From Erinaceus europaeus (lineage: Eukaryota; Chordata; Mammalia; Eulipotyphla; Erinaceidae), in assembly GCF_950295315.1 (NCBI RefSeq), contig NC_080172.1, forward strand, positions 112,671,512-112,735,511: 64,000 nt of DNA. The letters run 5' to 3'. The notes beneath the pieces were generated by a model. It did not search any database. It had not been told where the DNA came from and saw nothing but the letters and a program-made list of their open reading frames with translations. Position numbers and translations under genes: made by a program. The first letter of the stretch is position 1. Each line of letters opens with the position of its first letter. Shown here piece by piece: positions 22,568 through 35,187 of the stretch.

Positions 22568-23766
22568 ACCTGTAGACATCCATCTTTGACAGAGGACCAA
22601 TGACTTGGATATTAGACCAAAAACTGCCAAATACTTAGAGGACAATATTGGCAGAACTCTTTTCCATCAAACTTTTATAGGCACCTTCAATGATATGAAT
22701 CCAGTTGTAAGGAAGACTAAAAAAAAATAAAACCAATGGGGCTACATCCAATTAAAAAGCTGCACAGCAAATGAAACTACTGCCCAAACAAAGAGACCCC
22801 TTATAGAATGGGAGAAGATCTTTACATGCCATACATCAAATAAGATGATAATAACCAAAATATATAAAGAACTGACCAAACTCAGCAACAACAACAACAA
22901 CAATAAAATGACCCCATCCAAAAATAGGAAGAGGATATGAACAGAATATTCAATTCAATAAAGAAAAGAGGTCCAAAAGGCCAATAGACATTTGAAAAAA
23001 ATGCTCCAAGTCATTGATTATCAGAGAAATGTAAATAAAGAAAACAATGAGATACCACTTCACTCCTGTGAAAATGTAGCAGCAACAAATGCTAGAGAGG
23101 TTGTGGGGTCAAAGCAACCCTCCTGCACTGCTGGTGGGAATGTCAATTGGTCCAACCCCTGTGGAGAGCAGTCTGGAGAACTCTCACAAGGCCAGAAGTG
23201 AACCTGCCCTATGACCCTGCAGTTCCTCTCCTGGGGATATATCCTAAGGAATCATACACACCCATCCAAAAAGATCTGTGTATGCCCATGTTCATAGCAG
23301 CACAATTTATAATAGCCAAAACCTGGAAGCAACCTAGGTGTCCAGCAACAGATGAGTGGCTGAGTAAGTTGTGATCTATATACACAATGGGATACTATTT
23401 AGCTATTAAAAATGGTGAATTTACCTTCTTCATCTCATCCTGGATGGAGCTAGAGGGATCATGTGAAGTGAGATCAGTCAGAAAGAGAATGAATATGGAA
23501 TGATCTCACTCATAGACAGAAATTGAAAAAATGAAACAACGAGCAAAAGGGAAAACACAAAGCAGAACTTGAACTGGACTTGGTATATTGCACCAAAGTA
23601 AAGGACTCTGGGGTGGGGAGGGAGGGACCTGGAACATGAGGGCAGAGGAGGACCTAGAGGCGGTTAGATTGTTATGTGGAAACAGAAATGTTACACATGT
23701 ACAAACTACTGTATCTTACTGTTGACTGTTAACCGTTACCCCCACCCCACCCCCAAATAAAATGAA
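22568..23766 (+). mobile_element. 5'-truncated L1 (1.2 kb) with end of ORF2 and 3' UTR
   Basis: Includes a typical ORF2 3' portion (pieces translating as [16 protein letters not shown] and [19 protein letters not shown] at 23147-23374), followed by the 3' UTR with aaaggactctggggtggg and a tail cacccccaaataaaatgaaa. It has frameshifts and stops and is inactive. Confidence 0.92.
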
Positions 23767-24002
23767 ACAAACAAAGCACAGTTTTATAGAAGAAGAGGGG
23801 AAGGTGGGGCACAAATATGTGGGTCTGATCGGCCTTTCTCCACCTTCCACTCTGGTCCCTGTGCCAAGACTCTCTCCTGCTCTCTGGTGTCAGACTGAGA
23901 TGGGAGGTACTGGAGGTCAAAGCTGACTCAGCTGGTGTGGTTCTCAAGATTCAGTATATGTGGACTATGCTTATGGCTATTTAGCAAGTTAGCAATTGAA
24001 GT

Positions 24003-24138
24003 AATGGGGCAGGGGAGATGGCATAGTGGTTATGAAAAGAGAACCTGATGCCTGAGGCTCGTAAGTCTCAGGATCAGTCCTTTCCACCACCACAGCCAGA
24101 GCTGAGCAGTGCTCTGATCAAAAAAGAAAAGAAAGAAA
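24003..24138 (+). mobile_element. tRNA-derived SINE, type B
   Basis: gcaggggagatggcatagtg, tgatgcctgaggctcgtaag, agccagagctgagcagtgct and an A-rich tail. Confidence 0.9.
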
Positions 24139-24237
24139 TTGAAGTACTTTTAGAACTTTCCTGGTGAGGTATTTATAAATTCATGGGAAGTTGTATAAAT
24201 AATACAGGGATTTATATAGCTTTTCCCAGAGCTAACT

Positions 24238-24482
24238 TTTTTCTTTTAATTTTTTATTTATAAAAAGGAAATATTGACAAAACCATAGGATGAGAGGGGT
24301 ACAGCTTCACACAGCTCCCACCACCATAACTCAGTATCCCATTCCCTCCCTTGATAGCTTTCCTGTTCTTTATCCCTCTGGGAGTATGGACCCAGGGTCA
24401 TTGTGGAATGCAGAAGGTTGAAGATCTGGCTTCTGTAATTGCTTCTCTGCTGAACATGGGCATTGACAGGTCAATCCATCAG
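24238..24482 (-). mobile_element. L1 3' UTR fragment
   Basis: Poly(T)-rich start, aaaaaggaaatattgacaaa, cccaccacc, ccctctgggagtatggaccc and gaacatgggcattgacaggt, the standard - strand L1 3' UTR order of this genome. Confidence 0.9.
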
Positions 24483-24894
24483 AGGTAACATTTTAGTATC
24501 TCTAGTACAGTGTCTGAAGCGGAAAATTAAGTGGGTACAATAATGTCAGTTAGAATGCAGACCTTAACGCATAAACCAAAAAATTCTAAGGCACAAACTT
24601 AAAAGTCAGAAATTCCATTAGCCAGCAGAGCAGTGAGCTCCTGACAGGCCATAGCCCCCGCCCCTCCCCCCAGCCCCCAACTCCCTTCTACACACAGGAG
24701 GCTAAGAAAGGCAGGGAGCTTCTTAGTGTTGTAAAAATAGTGTTGGCCTTGTGGATCCTCCAAAGGAAGTTCTCCATTGTCTGTGAACTGCAGCATGAGA
24801 CCTCACTGAGGTGTTCTCTGGAGTCTTATTATCTGGACAATGTAACTGAGGAAAGTTAGCTTGGCAGGACTACTCTATGACATAGCATTTGAGA

Positions 24895-25050
24895 ATCCCC
24901 GACGTCTGAGTGTCTGGGTTTGAATCCTGGCTCTACCACTTATTAATTGTGACTATAGGCAGGTTTCAGTTTCTTCTGTGAAATGGGGATCATGAAAGGA
25001 CCTACCTCCCGTCAGAGTGGTAGAGAAGTAATTCAGTGAGGTGCAGAGAA
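24895..25050 (+). mobile_element. MIR
   Basis: Classical MIR core order: gggtttgaatcctggctcta, ccacttattaattgtgacta, cagtttcttctgtgaaatgg. Confidence 0.88.
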
Positions 25051-26974
25051 AGAGCTGGGGATCAAGTCCAATTAGCATCCTCGCTCGGTACTCCCTTAGT
25101 GTTAGTTAAAGTTGTGAGTAGCCTCATGCTTGAAGGAAACAGTTCTTGGAAAGTGCTTGGAGATCTTGACTCAGAGGAAGGAAGAGAGATTGTATTCCCT
25201 AAGTTCCCCCACCCCATCCGACCCAGCACAGGAAAGCTATTCTGTGCTGAAAGAATGGGTGGGGAAAGCAGTAGCAGAACAGCTCAGAACCTTCGCAGCA
25301 GCAAGGTTGAAACTGGGGAATTGAAATATTTCTGAGGTTTCTTGTGAGGCATTAAAAGAAAAAAAAAAAAAAAGGAAAGAAAGCAGTTCCTCAGTCAAGC
25401 TTGTTAGTTTTAGTTTCATGAGCAGATTCCTGGGGCATCCTTCGCCACTCATTCTAGTGCTGAGTATATGTTGATTGAACAACAGCTGAAAGAAGGGGAG
25501 AGACTTGTGAACACTAATTGGGGGAGAGGGTAGCTAACTGATTTTCTTTTTCCTTTGAGGTAGGAAGTTAGAGATAGCAAGTAAATGAGATTAATCGATA
25601 GTTAATAATCAACTTAGTAAGTTTAATACAGACTATACTAGATTAGCTCATCAATATATTTAGAGATCACACTTCATTAAGCAATGAAATAGTTCTTTTG
25701 TTTCACACTAGGAAAATACAGAAGTCCTTGTCACGTGGTACTGATCACAGCAATCATCATGTATAGCTTTCTATAGCTCTGGGCAGAGTAGCCAGGGTCC
25801 TGACCTGTGGTTGGTTACCTTCTGTCCCTTCCCTGTGAAGTTTGGTTAACAGGAATACAGCACTCACAAGGCACTGATCCCATCTGTTCTCCTCTCGACA
25901 CGTTGGTGTCCTGCCTGCTTGCTCTGTGAGCACACCAGGCTTATTCCTAACTCAGAATCTGGCCCTTACTGTTGTCCTTTCCTGTTCTGTTTCCTTCCCT
26001 TCTTATTCCAGAGCTCTGTTTAAAAGTAGCACCTGGCCTCGTCTCCACCACTGTGTGCTTTCTTGTGCTTAAGTTTTTCTTCAGAGCATCAAACACTGCC
26101 AGGCACTGGAGAGCTTTCTTTGCTTTTTTTCTGTTTTCCTCACTGGAGTAGCACATTATTTAGGCAAATATAATGCCTAAAACGTTGCCTGACCTTACTG
26201 TAGGGGTTCAGAAGTGTTTTGATAAATTGAGTAGATGTTGCAGATTCTTTCAGACAAAGCCATCCTGGGAAATATTTCCAGGATCAAAAACAGAAGAACC
26301 AAGATGACCCTAGTTAGGACATGAAATTGCTTTTAGTTCTATTAGAATACATGTAAAAAAAATCCAGTTTATGACAGTTGGGAGAAAGATACTTTTAAAT
26401 GTTCTTGTCTTTCAATGGCTCTCTTGTAAATTGGTTGGTTGGCATTAAGAGGATATCACATTTTCTTAAAAAGCGTTCTTATGTGGACTCAGAAGAATAC
26501 TGTCCCAGATTCAAGACCTGCAGATACAGCTGTGGCAAAGCCTTTTTGATAGAGTGCTGCTGCTCTTCTACTGGATGTTTCTTTTCGTCTCTTTCCTAGA
26601 AGTTCAAGTTAGCTTACAAGAGTACACAAGAATCGAACTGACAATGTACACTTCCTATCTATTGCTAAGCACTGGGTAAAATAAGGCAGCATATGTCTTT
26701 ACAGTTGCCTATTGGGAGATATTAAAACAGATACAAATAAGTCTGCAAACACATACAAGTATTTAAAATCGTGATTAGAGCTTAAAAGGAGAAATTTAGC
26801 AAAATGAGAGAGTGGTTCTACGTACGCAAGCTACCCCACTGAGACCAACTTCTATTTCTCAAATCACTAGTTTTCTAAAAATGTTCCAGACACTTTCTAG
26901 CTGTAGCCACTGCAGTGTAGATTCTAACAGTCAGAGAGGAAGGACAGGGCTGTAAAGTGGGCCACTGTGGTGGC

Positions 26975-27120
26975 TGAGAAATAGCTCAGGTGGGGCAGCG
27001 TCACACGCTCACGCCTGGAGTTGCTGGTTTAATCTCTGATCCTGCATGTGGCAGAGCAGTGCTCTGGCTTCTCTGCCTTGCATTCTCCCTCATGTGAAAT
27101 TCATATAATGAAAAAAAAAA
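26975..27120 (+). mobile_element. Old tRNA-derived SINE, type B-like
   Basis: ctgagaaatagctcaggtgg, tggtttaatctctgatcctg (decayed B box), ggcagagcagtgctctggct and poly(A). An ERI SINE follows directly. Confidence 0.65.
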
Positions 27121-27126
27121 TTAAAG

Positions 27127-27334
27127 CTAGGCGGTGGCACACCTGGTTAAGTGTACACAGTATAGTGCGTAAGGACCCAGGTTCAAGCCCTGGTCCCCGC
27201 CTGCAGAGGGAACGCTTGTGTAACAAAGCAGGGCTACAGGTGTCTCTTTGCCTCTCTCCCTCTCTTATCTCCCCCTCCTCTCTCAATTTCTCTCTGTTTC
27301 TATCCAATAATAAATAAAATAAAATAAAATAAGC
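27127..27334 (+). mobile_element. ERI-type SINE, short form
   Basis: Head taggcggtggcacacctggt, B box ggttcaagccc, tctatccaataataaataaa tail; close to full length. Confidence 0.94.
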
Positions 27335-27506
27335 TAGCCTGTGACTGAATGGCTTCATGTGGATTGAACTAAATCTTCTTGTAATGTAAAGGATACTAAA
27401 ATAAACAGAAAAAAAAAACTTTTCTCTGCTAGATAACAGAGCCCAGCTTTAAAGTTAGGGTTCTATAAAAACAAGTAAATAAATGCATAGGAATTTTTCC
27501 CTACTT

Positions 27507-27912
27507 TTTTTGTTATTTTTTAATTTTATTTTATTTCTAAAAAGGAAACACTGACAAAACCATAGGATAAGAGGGGCACAACTCCACACAGTTCCCACTA
27601 CTAGAACTCCTTATCTCCTCCCCTCCCCAGATAGCTTTCCTATTCTTTAACCCTCTGGGAGTATGGACCCAAGGTCATTGTGGGATGCAGAAGATGGAAG
27701 GTCTGGCTTCTGTAATTGCTTCCCCGCTGAACATGGGCGTGGACAGGTTGATCCACATTCCCAGCCTGCCTCTCTCTTTCCCTAATGGGGCAGGCAGGGT
27801 TCAGAGCTCCAGGACACATTGGTGGGGTTGTCTGTCCAGGGAAGTCTGGTTGGCATCGTGCTAGCATCTGGACCCTGGTGGCTGAAAAGAGAGTTAACAT
27901 ATAAATCCAAAC
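27507..27912 (-). mobile_element. L1 3' UTR fragment
   Basis: Same 3' UTR as 24238-24482 but longer, including the segment with ccagcctgcctctctctttc and ttggtggggttgtctgtcca. A short - strand ORF here (27640-27930) is not a gene. Confidence 0.9.
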
Positions 27913-29625
27913 AACTTGTTGACTAATCATGAACCTAAAGGCTGGAATAGTGCAGATGAAGAGTTGGGGAGGGATCCTCCATTTTGTAGAGAGCTAGTAG
28001 GCATATTCTAGTTATATTCCAAAGGGCCTGTGGCTATACTAGTTTTTTTTTTTCCCTGAGCCTGAAATCTGATATGTAGTTGAATCCAAGTGATTGTCTG
28101 GGGAGATGATGTCATGGCTGGAAAAAGGAATTTTCCCTTACTTTTTTCTACCTGGTGGTAGCTCTGATGAGTTTGTTTTATATTCATAGGTATTTCAGAA
28201 TTTTAATGCATGTCATATACAGCTTATGTTCAAGCCACACATTTCCCAAGAGAGTGAATGACCACCTCTGCCTTAGGTGACGTCTTCTCTCACGCTTTCA
28301 TAAAAATCTGGAGATTGGAGGTCAGAGGTCCTCAGATTATATGACGGTAGAGAAACTTTCTATCAATATTATTAAGATACTATTTTTTTCATTCATGTAA
28401 AGAGACAAAGAGGGGTAGACAGCACAGCACCTCCTTTAGTATAGTGCCTGGTCCCTTACTTGCTGAGCCACCTCTTGTACCTACCTCATCATAAGGTATT
28501 GAAAGTATGATTTGATCTGCGTATTGTGATAGAATTCCCACCATCAAGTTGATACCCATTACTTCTCATATTTACCTGTGTGTATGAGAACCTTTACTTC
28601 TCTATTTAGTAAATTTAAATGAGAGGAAACATTTCCCAGCTATAGTCACCATGATTTACATAAGATTTTCAGGGCATATGTAGCAGAATATTGACTAGAA
28701 ACACCACAGTGGTTAGGAACTTTGGGTTTGAACAGGTTGACATCTTGGTTTTAGTTGGCTTGGATCTTTCCCCCAGTCCTCTGTTTTCTCTCTCTGTTTG
28801 TGGTGAGGAGAGGGCCGAGGAAGGAGGACTGGGAGGAAGCACTAACCCTCCCTGTCTCTTGATTAACTGGACTATGGTGCATACAGGAAAAATGGCATGG
28901 TGCCTTGTGCTGTGACTCTTGGGAGATATTAACTTACTGTATCAGTGTAGTGTGGGGCTGCACTCCAGTGCCAGCAACAGTTCTGTAAATGAACACTTCC
29001 TCAAGAAAGCGACAACAAATGGTGTCTGCGGGTATCATGTGAGGTTAGCAGTTCGAGGTCCAAGCTGCTGGGGAGGTTAAATAGTGTCAAGTCCTTTTAA
29101 ATTTTTGCCAGAGGGTTGTATCTGAGAAAGGCCAGTGCTCCCTGTTACTACAGTAAGTGGTCATACAGGACTGGTGATTCTGCCTAGTAATGGTTAATGC
29201 AGCTTTGTTTAAGGGAGGGATGGATGGTTTAGTGGTCGAATTCTCATGTTACTTTGTTTAACAGTGTTAAAAAGCACTACTTTTCTAATAGTACTAATTG
29301 CCAATAAACAGTTTACCCCTCTTTAGGGGAAAAAAACAGTCTGAAAATCAAGCTTATATAATAAGCATTCAAACATAAGATACTGTATCTAGAATTGAGA
29401 AATTTGTGTTAGATTTATTCATACTCACTAATTAATACCGTGGGATCATTTTCTTTCTTTCTTTTTTTTGTGGGATCGTTTTCTAGAGATTTTTTCATAT
29501 CCCCCTTATCTTACAAGCATTTAACTTGACATTGGTGGTATTGGTAGGGCCAAGGTGTGAATAAAGTGCGATGGAAGCATTTCTCCTAAGGTGTGCGCTT
29601 TGTCTGAGAAATGAGCCCTAGTTTC

Positions 29626-29790
29626 GTTTCTTTTTGTTTTAATTTTTATTTGTAAAAAGGAAACATTGACAGAACCATAGGATAAGAGGGGTACAACTCC
29701 ACACAGTTCCCACCACCAGAACTCTGCATCTCATCCCTTCCCCTGATAGCTTTCCTGTTCTTTGTCTCTCTGGGAGTATGGCCTCAGGTA
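29626..29790 (-). mobile_element. L1 3' UTR fragment, 5'-truncated
   Basis: Same L1 3' UTR, flanked by a perfect 10-bp target duplication ccctagtttc (29616-29625 and 29791-29800). Confidence 0.93.
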
Positions 29791-29899
29791 CCCTAGTTTC
29801 TAGATGTCAGTTTTTGCACACTCCAATTGGAAACAGGACAGGGTGTTGACCTTCGTGGTGACTTGCTTCCTGTGGGATTTATGTCTCTTAAGTCATCCT

Positions 29900-30092
29900 A
29901 CTGAGGGCTGGCAAGATCGCTCACCTGGACGGTGCCAGCTTTTCAGGCACACAGCCCAAGGTTGCCCCCTGCCTCCACTACACTGGGGGAATCTTCACTG
30001 CTGTGATGCCTTTTCCTTATTCCCTCTGTCTCTACCTTTCTCTTTCTATCTGAAACTCAGAGTGGTGAAGTCTTAGCAGTGATAAAAAAAAA
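29900..30092 (+). mobile_element. Older SINE-like repeat (type E)
   Basis: gagggctggcaagatcgctc, a CT-rich body with tccctctgtctctacctttc, agagtggtgaagtcttag and poly(A). A second copy is at 46152. The head resembles a decayed tRNA SINE. Confidence 0.65.
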
Positions 30093-31165
30093 AAAAGCAA
30101 ATTAGTAGCCTAGTGATAGTTTAACAAGTTGAAATACTGTGAGTATACATATTTGGGTGAGTGATATTCTTTTCTTGGTGTACATATATAACATCATAAG
30201 AATTTCATTGTGGCAGAACTAATTTTTTCTTTAACTTAGGGTTTTCTTTTTTGCCTGTGTTGGATTATTTGAAAGTCCTCGGGAGATGTTTATCTTTGCA
30301 ATGAAATAAAACACACTCAGACTATAAAATCCACATTCTTAACAGTTTCATGATATGCACCACAGTACTTTAGGATTTATGTGGTACCAGTTTAATGGAA
30401 AATTGATTTTTCCTTTGATTTGAAAGTAATCTTTCAAGCAGCAGTCATGGTCTACCAACTGGCTTTAATATTCTCTTTCTATTAACTCATATAATCTTAC
30501 AATTACAGGAAATCTGAGTTTCAACTTCTATTAGTAATTACATAAAAAGCTCTATTAAGTTTGTGACATTGTGGTGACTTTACTCTTTAGTGACTTGGTA
30601 AAAAAATTGCAAATTCATGTTCTTCATTTAGGGCCTAGAATAGGTGTTAGCATGTATGATTGGCTGGAATATTCAAGCCCATGTAAAATGGTAGATACTG
30701 CTGGGGGCATGAAAGCATGCCTTGGCTGGGGTGAAGTTGGCCTGGCCAGCCTGTTTGTGCTGATTTATATTCATTTACATTGGGAATATTAAGTCTTATT
30801 TTTCAAATGTTCCAAAATTTCGGTGGTAGCCTTTGATTTAAAACTAAACTTCCGCTGTATTTTGCTTCCAGATTGTCTGGGACTTTAAAGCAGTGTGGTA
30901 GCAGTGTTTGACACAGCCTGTAAGTAGCTACAGGTGCTGGAACAAAACAGATCAACACAGACATGTATGAAGGTTGTAGCAGTTTCTTTGAGAGACTCAA
31001 ACAAACATCAGAGCAACTCCTCAAATGCTCGCCACCATCATCTTCTTGTGGCTCGCTAGCCACAGGTTTCAGTTATTTTTACGTATTTGCTTATTGGACC
31101 AGAAAAAAAAAAAGTTGACTGTGTCTTCTTCCTCTTGCTGTAGTTGTATTTTTTTTGACTTGCAG

Positions 31166-31283
31166 AACGCTTCCGAGCCTGTTGCAGCCACTGAGACCCT
31201 GGCTGAGGTACCTGAACATGTGCTTCGTGGACTTCCAGAGGAAGTGAGGCTTTTCCCATCTGCAGTCGATAAGACTCGGATTG
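31166..31283 (+). CDS. PRDM2: PRDM2 exon encoding residues 4-42 (N-terminus, start of PR domain)
   Basis: The acceptor is a T-rich tract ending ttgcag at 31165 and the donor gtgagt begins at 31284. The 118 nt encode Asn4 to Ile42 plus the first base of a Gly codon (phase 1). The translation begins NASEPVAATETLAEV and ends SAVDKTRI, matching the PRDM2 N-terminus that leads into the PR domain. From memory the human protein has Thr-Thr at positions 5-6 where this has Ala-Ser; the rest appears unchanged. ORFs on the opposite strand over this exon are shadows. The preceding intron is 20.9 kb. Confidence 0.95.
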
Positions 31284-32029
31284 GTGAGTCCCAGGGCCAC
31301 AGAGGGAGATGGGAAAACAGAGAACAGGGCACAGCAAGGCTCCTTCTGTGGCATTTCAATTTAGAGCCCTCACAGTAAAGGCAACAGCTTAACATTTTGA
31401 CCTATAGGATTATATGACATTTGTGCGTTTTCCTGTCAGGAATCCAGGGTGGATATAGACTATTGCAGCTTTGGTCCAGAAGCAGAAGGAGACATACGTC
31501 ATTTTTGGTGACTCAGCTTGAACACTCTCCTTTCTCTGTGTCTTCTTAGGTTCTTCTTCCCACGGAGTGTATATTGCTCTCTCCTCTCTGGTTTCACTAT
31601 GACATATGTGTAATTATGATGTGTTATATATACATATATATATTTCCACATTTTATAATTATTTCATAATCGATAGACTCTCATCTGTCTCTCTATTGAT
31701 AGCAAATGCTGCCACTTGTCATTTATATTTATGTATCCAATACCTGATACTTCATGGAACTCAGTAGACGTTTGAATGAATGACATGGCCTAACTCATGC
31801 TTCTGACTGAGATTCTCCACTAAGTAAAGACCAAATTTGTGTGTATTTTGTGCTGTTTTTGTGACCTAATCTTTCAACCGAGGTCAAGGAAGTAAATTAT
31901 AGAAATTTCAGTCAAAGTTAGCCTTGGGTTGTGTCATATGCATATTCTATTTCCTATTTTAAAAGTTAGGTTTCTAACATTCCAGTGTGTGTGTATGAAT
32001 AATTTTAAAATGTAATTTCTCTATAGTTT

Positions 32030-32206
32030 TATTTCATTTTCCCTTATTTTCATGAAAGAAGAGAGAACATGAAAGGCAGAAAGAGACCAGAGCACAACTC
32101 AGCTCTGGTCTCCTATGGTGGTTTGGAGAAAGGTTCAACCCATTACCTCTGGGGCCTCAGACATGAAAATCTGGTGCACTGGTATTTTGCTATCTCAGTA
32201 ACCCTG
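32030..32206 (-). mobile_element. tRNA-derived SINE, type B, diverged
   Basis: aagagaccagagcacaactc, gctctggtctcctatggtgg, aaggttcaacccattacctc and ggggcctcagacatgaaaat. Confidence 0.85.
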
Positions 32207-32234
32207 AGTAATCCTTCCAACTGCTCCCCCCCCC

Positions 32235-32542
32235 CCTTTATTTTTTCCCTCCAGGATTATCACTGGGGCATGGTACCTGCACACAAATCCATTGCTCTTG
32301 GAGGCCATTTTTTCTCTTTTGTTGCCATTATTGTTGTGATTGTGATTGTTGTCATTGCTATCATTGTTGCTGTATAGTCCAGAGAGGAGGGGAAGAGAAA
32401 GACAGACACCTGCAGACCTGCTTCACCGCTTGTGAAGCGATCCCCCTGCAGGTGGGGAACCGGGGGCTCGAACCGAGATCCTTACACCAGTCCTTGAGTT
32501 TTGCACCACATGCACTTAACCCACTGCGCTACCACCTGGCCT
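32235..32542 (-). mobile_element. ERI-type SINE with hairpin tail module
   Basis: Begins ccctccaggattatcactgg...cttggaggcc, then the ERI body and gggggctcgaaccgagatcc; full length. Confidence 0.93.
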
Positions 32543-32549
32543 CCTCCTC

Positions 32550-32662
32550 TTTTTAAAAAAAATTTTTTTATTATATTTTTATGTTAATAAGAGAGAGTGA
32601 TACATAAAGACCAGAACATTGCTCAGCTCTGGCTTATGGTGGTATGGGGAATTGAACCTCTT
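32550..32662 (-). mobile_element. tRNA-derived SINE, type B, truncated
   Basis: AT-rich tail, aagaccagaacattgctcag, ggcttatggtggtatgggga; it breaks off after attgaacctc. Confidence 0.8.
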
Positions 32663-33509
32663 CTCTCCTCTTCCTCTCTCTTTTTTAGATAGAGACAGAG
32701 GGGGAACAGACTGCATCCTGCATGTTTTCAGGACTCCACCTCAACTGCAGGCATGTGAAGGCCTATGGCCTATATAGTGAGCTCTCTCTGACCCCTTAAT
32801 CTATTTTTAATAAAGACTACATAAATCTCATTGAACAATCTGAGCATTTATAATTTATCATTCAAATGAGCATGGATGATTTTGTAAGCCAATCACATAG
32901 TACCTTTGTTACCAAATAGGATTCATAGCAGATTAACAGAGAAGTAGTATTTGGATATCCTAGCTGGATAGGACTAGTCCAACCTCTTCTGAATATAAGG
33001 AGAGGATAAGTCTGTCCAAAGTAAGGGAATCCTGTCTCAAGTGTGAACAGTGAATGTGTCCCTAGGTGCTGGCCGCCTTGACTTCAGGTGCATGTTCCTA
33101 TTTTTTTTTAATTATTATTATTCTGCTGCTTCATCTAGTCTGTTTTTTGTGTTGTGATCAGTTCAGTGAAAGTCGACATACCCACAAAAAGTACCACAGA
33201 AGAACATAACTAAATATTGATTGTCTGAAGCTCTGAAAAGTGCGTTGGGGCTTTATTCTTTGTGCAAACATATTTTAAAGTATTTATACACAAAGCTGCA
33301 GTTTGTATCTTTTCTAGGGGAGTCCTTTCCATTGGATAGTTTGAAATGAGTAAAGTAGAAAGACGAGTTTAAAGATCGTTTAAATTTTACTGTGTGCTTC
33401 AGTATTTTTTAAAATTTAATTACTGTGATTATACTTTTCTTAAAGTATTTTCATTTGCACCATCTAGGTAGTTCTACACATAAATGTTTAAAACAAAACA
33501 TCCCTACAC

Positions 33510-33660
33510 TTTTTTTTTTTTTAAGATCTTATTTCTGAGAAAGATCGGAGGAGAGAGAAAGAACCAGGTATCACTCTGGTACATAGGTTGCCTGGGATCA
33601 AACTCGGGACCTCATGCCTGAGAGTCCAAAGCCCTATTACTGTGCCACCTCCCAGACCAC
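33510..33660 (-). mobile_element. tRNA-derived SINE, type C
   Basis: agaaccaggtatcactctgg, gggatcaaactcgggacctc and ctgtgccacctcccagacca. Imperfect target duplication around acaaaacatccctac / acaaaacattcctac. Confidence 0.92.
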
Positions 33661-33916
33661 AAAACATTCCTACTTCTAAAGCAATATAGGCACTTCACAA
33701 ATTATTTAGAAAGTACAGAAAGATATAAAAAAAGAAAAAAATCTGTATTAATGGCTTGATTTAGTTTACTTATAGTCGAGTTGAGTTGACTTCACCTTTT
33801 CTGGCTCTAGGCAGTCTAACTTCTTGATCTGTTTTGTGAAACTCACTTGGTTTTAACACTTTTCAGTCAATAACGTAACTATCACACATTTACAACTATT
33901 GGTTTTTCTTTTTTAG

Positions 33917-34020
33917 GTGTCTGGGCCACTAAACCAATTTTAAAAGGCAAAAAGTTTGGGCCATTTGTTGGTGATAAGAAAAAAAGATCTCAGGTTAAGA
34001 ATAATGTTTACATGTGGGAG
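33917..34020 (+). CDS. PRDM2: PRDM2 exon encoding residues 43-77 (PR domain, first half)
   Basis: The acceptor ctttttttag ends at 33916 and the donor gtaagaaat starts at 34021. The 104 nt complete the split Gly43 codon and continue VWATKPILKGKKFGPFVGD to MWE77, ending in phase 0. The G-x-W-A-x-x-x-I-x-x-G-x-x-F-G-P-F pattern is the typical opening beta-strand segment of PR/SET domains. A type C SINE lies 256 nt upstream of the exon, but the splice sites themselves are unique sequence. The flanking intron upstream is the shortest in the window (2.6 kb). Confidence 0.96.
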
Positions 34021-34469
34021 GTAAGAAATAATTTTTATTTTTAAATAAGAATTCTGTATGTTTTTCAAGAAGTAATCATCTCTCAGGATTTGGTACTTTG
34101 AAATTATAGCAGTCACCTTAATATGTTCTTTAAAAATAAAAATGTTTTTATCAAGGTTAAAATGTTTCTTCAGATACAGACTGTCATTTACATTTGTATT
34201 TTGAAACTGCTGGACTGTCCTAAACAACAAATGTCAAATTCACTTTTAAATTTCTTTGTTCAAGATATTTTGTGTTGCAGCCAAGACTTGACTTCCTGTG
34301 TGAAAGTCTGTCACAGGAAAGATACTAAAAGGTGGCTGCAGCCAAAACATTGTTGGGGTCTTCCTTATATTTTCAGATGTAATCTGTGTGTTACTGGACT
34401 AGTCACAGGTGAATACATTGAGCACATGGCACATTTTAGCTTCTTAAAGGCTCCTGTTGTGTTCAGGGA

Positions 34470-34590
34470 ATTGACACACTCCTTTCAGAGATGAAGTGGT
34501 CGAGACCAGAAGTGACTTGCTTCTCTGTGGGGCCCATATATTGACAGCAGTCTTGGTGCAGAGCTAGAACTCATGTCTCCTGCCTGACTG
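34470..34590 (-). mobile_element. MIR fragment
   Basis: agagatgaagtggtcgagac, agaagtgacttgcttc, gcagagctagaactcatgtc; reverse MIR order. Confidence 0.6.
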
Positions 34591-35187
34591 TGGCTATCAA
34601 AATGTTTTCTTTGTGTTGTCTGGGTTCAGTTCTCACCTTTAACTTTGTGACTTTAGGTCACTCTGAACCTTTATTTTAAATTTTTTATTAACAAGGGGTA
34701 TTTTAAAAAGTCTCACAAACATAGTTAGGAACATGAAGTTTGCTGTTACCCTGGAAAGCTACATGCCAATGCAGCACTTCTGTTGAATTAAGCTCAAATT
34801 AGTGCCTGTGGGAATCTCCTCACAATTTTATAGACATATAGTCTATAAAAGATTTTTGATTAAAAAAAAAAAAAGATTTTTGATGGTGAGGGAAAACATG
34901 CCTACGAAACTTTCTTAACATGAATTATATGTTTTTCACACATAAACATATAAAAGCCTAAGAATAAAATATGCCTAGGAAATGTCTGAACATTTTCCAT
35001 TAAGACACTCTGTGACAGTGTAAGTTTGTCACTTTTTCCTCCTCAGTGCTATAAGCAGTGTTTCTTAACTTGAAATTTTCAACTGCTAGGCGGACCCACT
35101 AATTTAGAGACTCTGTTTATTGTGAGTCCCTCACAGTAAATCTAATGAAGACTAAGCCCAAGGGGGTCTTAGAAAATGAGGACTTTC

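Larger units (their letters stand above)
10289..31165. other. PRDM2: PRDM2 intron between MNQ exon and residue 4-42 exon (20.9 kb)
   Basis: Bounded by gtgagt and ttgcag. It holds numerous SINEs, L1 pieces, a solo LTR and MIRs listed separately. Stretches where I recognise nothing beyond simple T or A runs: 11800-13120, 16190-16930, 18240-18570, 19980-20750, 21600-22500, 25060-26970, 27920-29600 and 30100-31160. Confidence 0.85.
31284..33916. other. PRDM2: PRDM2 intron between residue 42 and 43 (2.6 kb)
   Basis: Bounded by gtgagt and tttttag. The first 740 nt look unique and AT-rich. SINEs occupy much of 32030-32662, and a type C SINE sits at 33510-33660. 32670-32800 contains a purine-rich low-complexity piece resembling a decayed SINE, and 32810-33500 appears unique. 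Confidence 0.85.

Noticed and set aside
31056..31395. Overlapping - strand open frames opposite the PRDM2 exon at 31166
   Set aside because: Antisense shadows of a conserved exon; no splice or promoter support.
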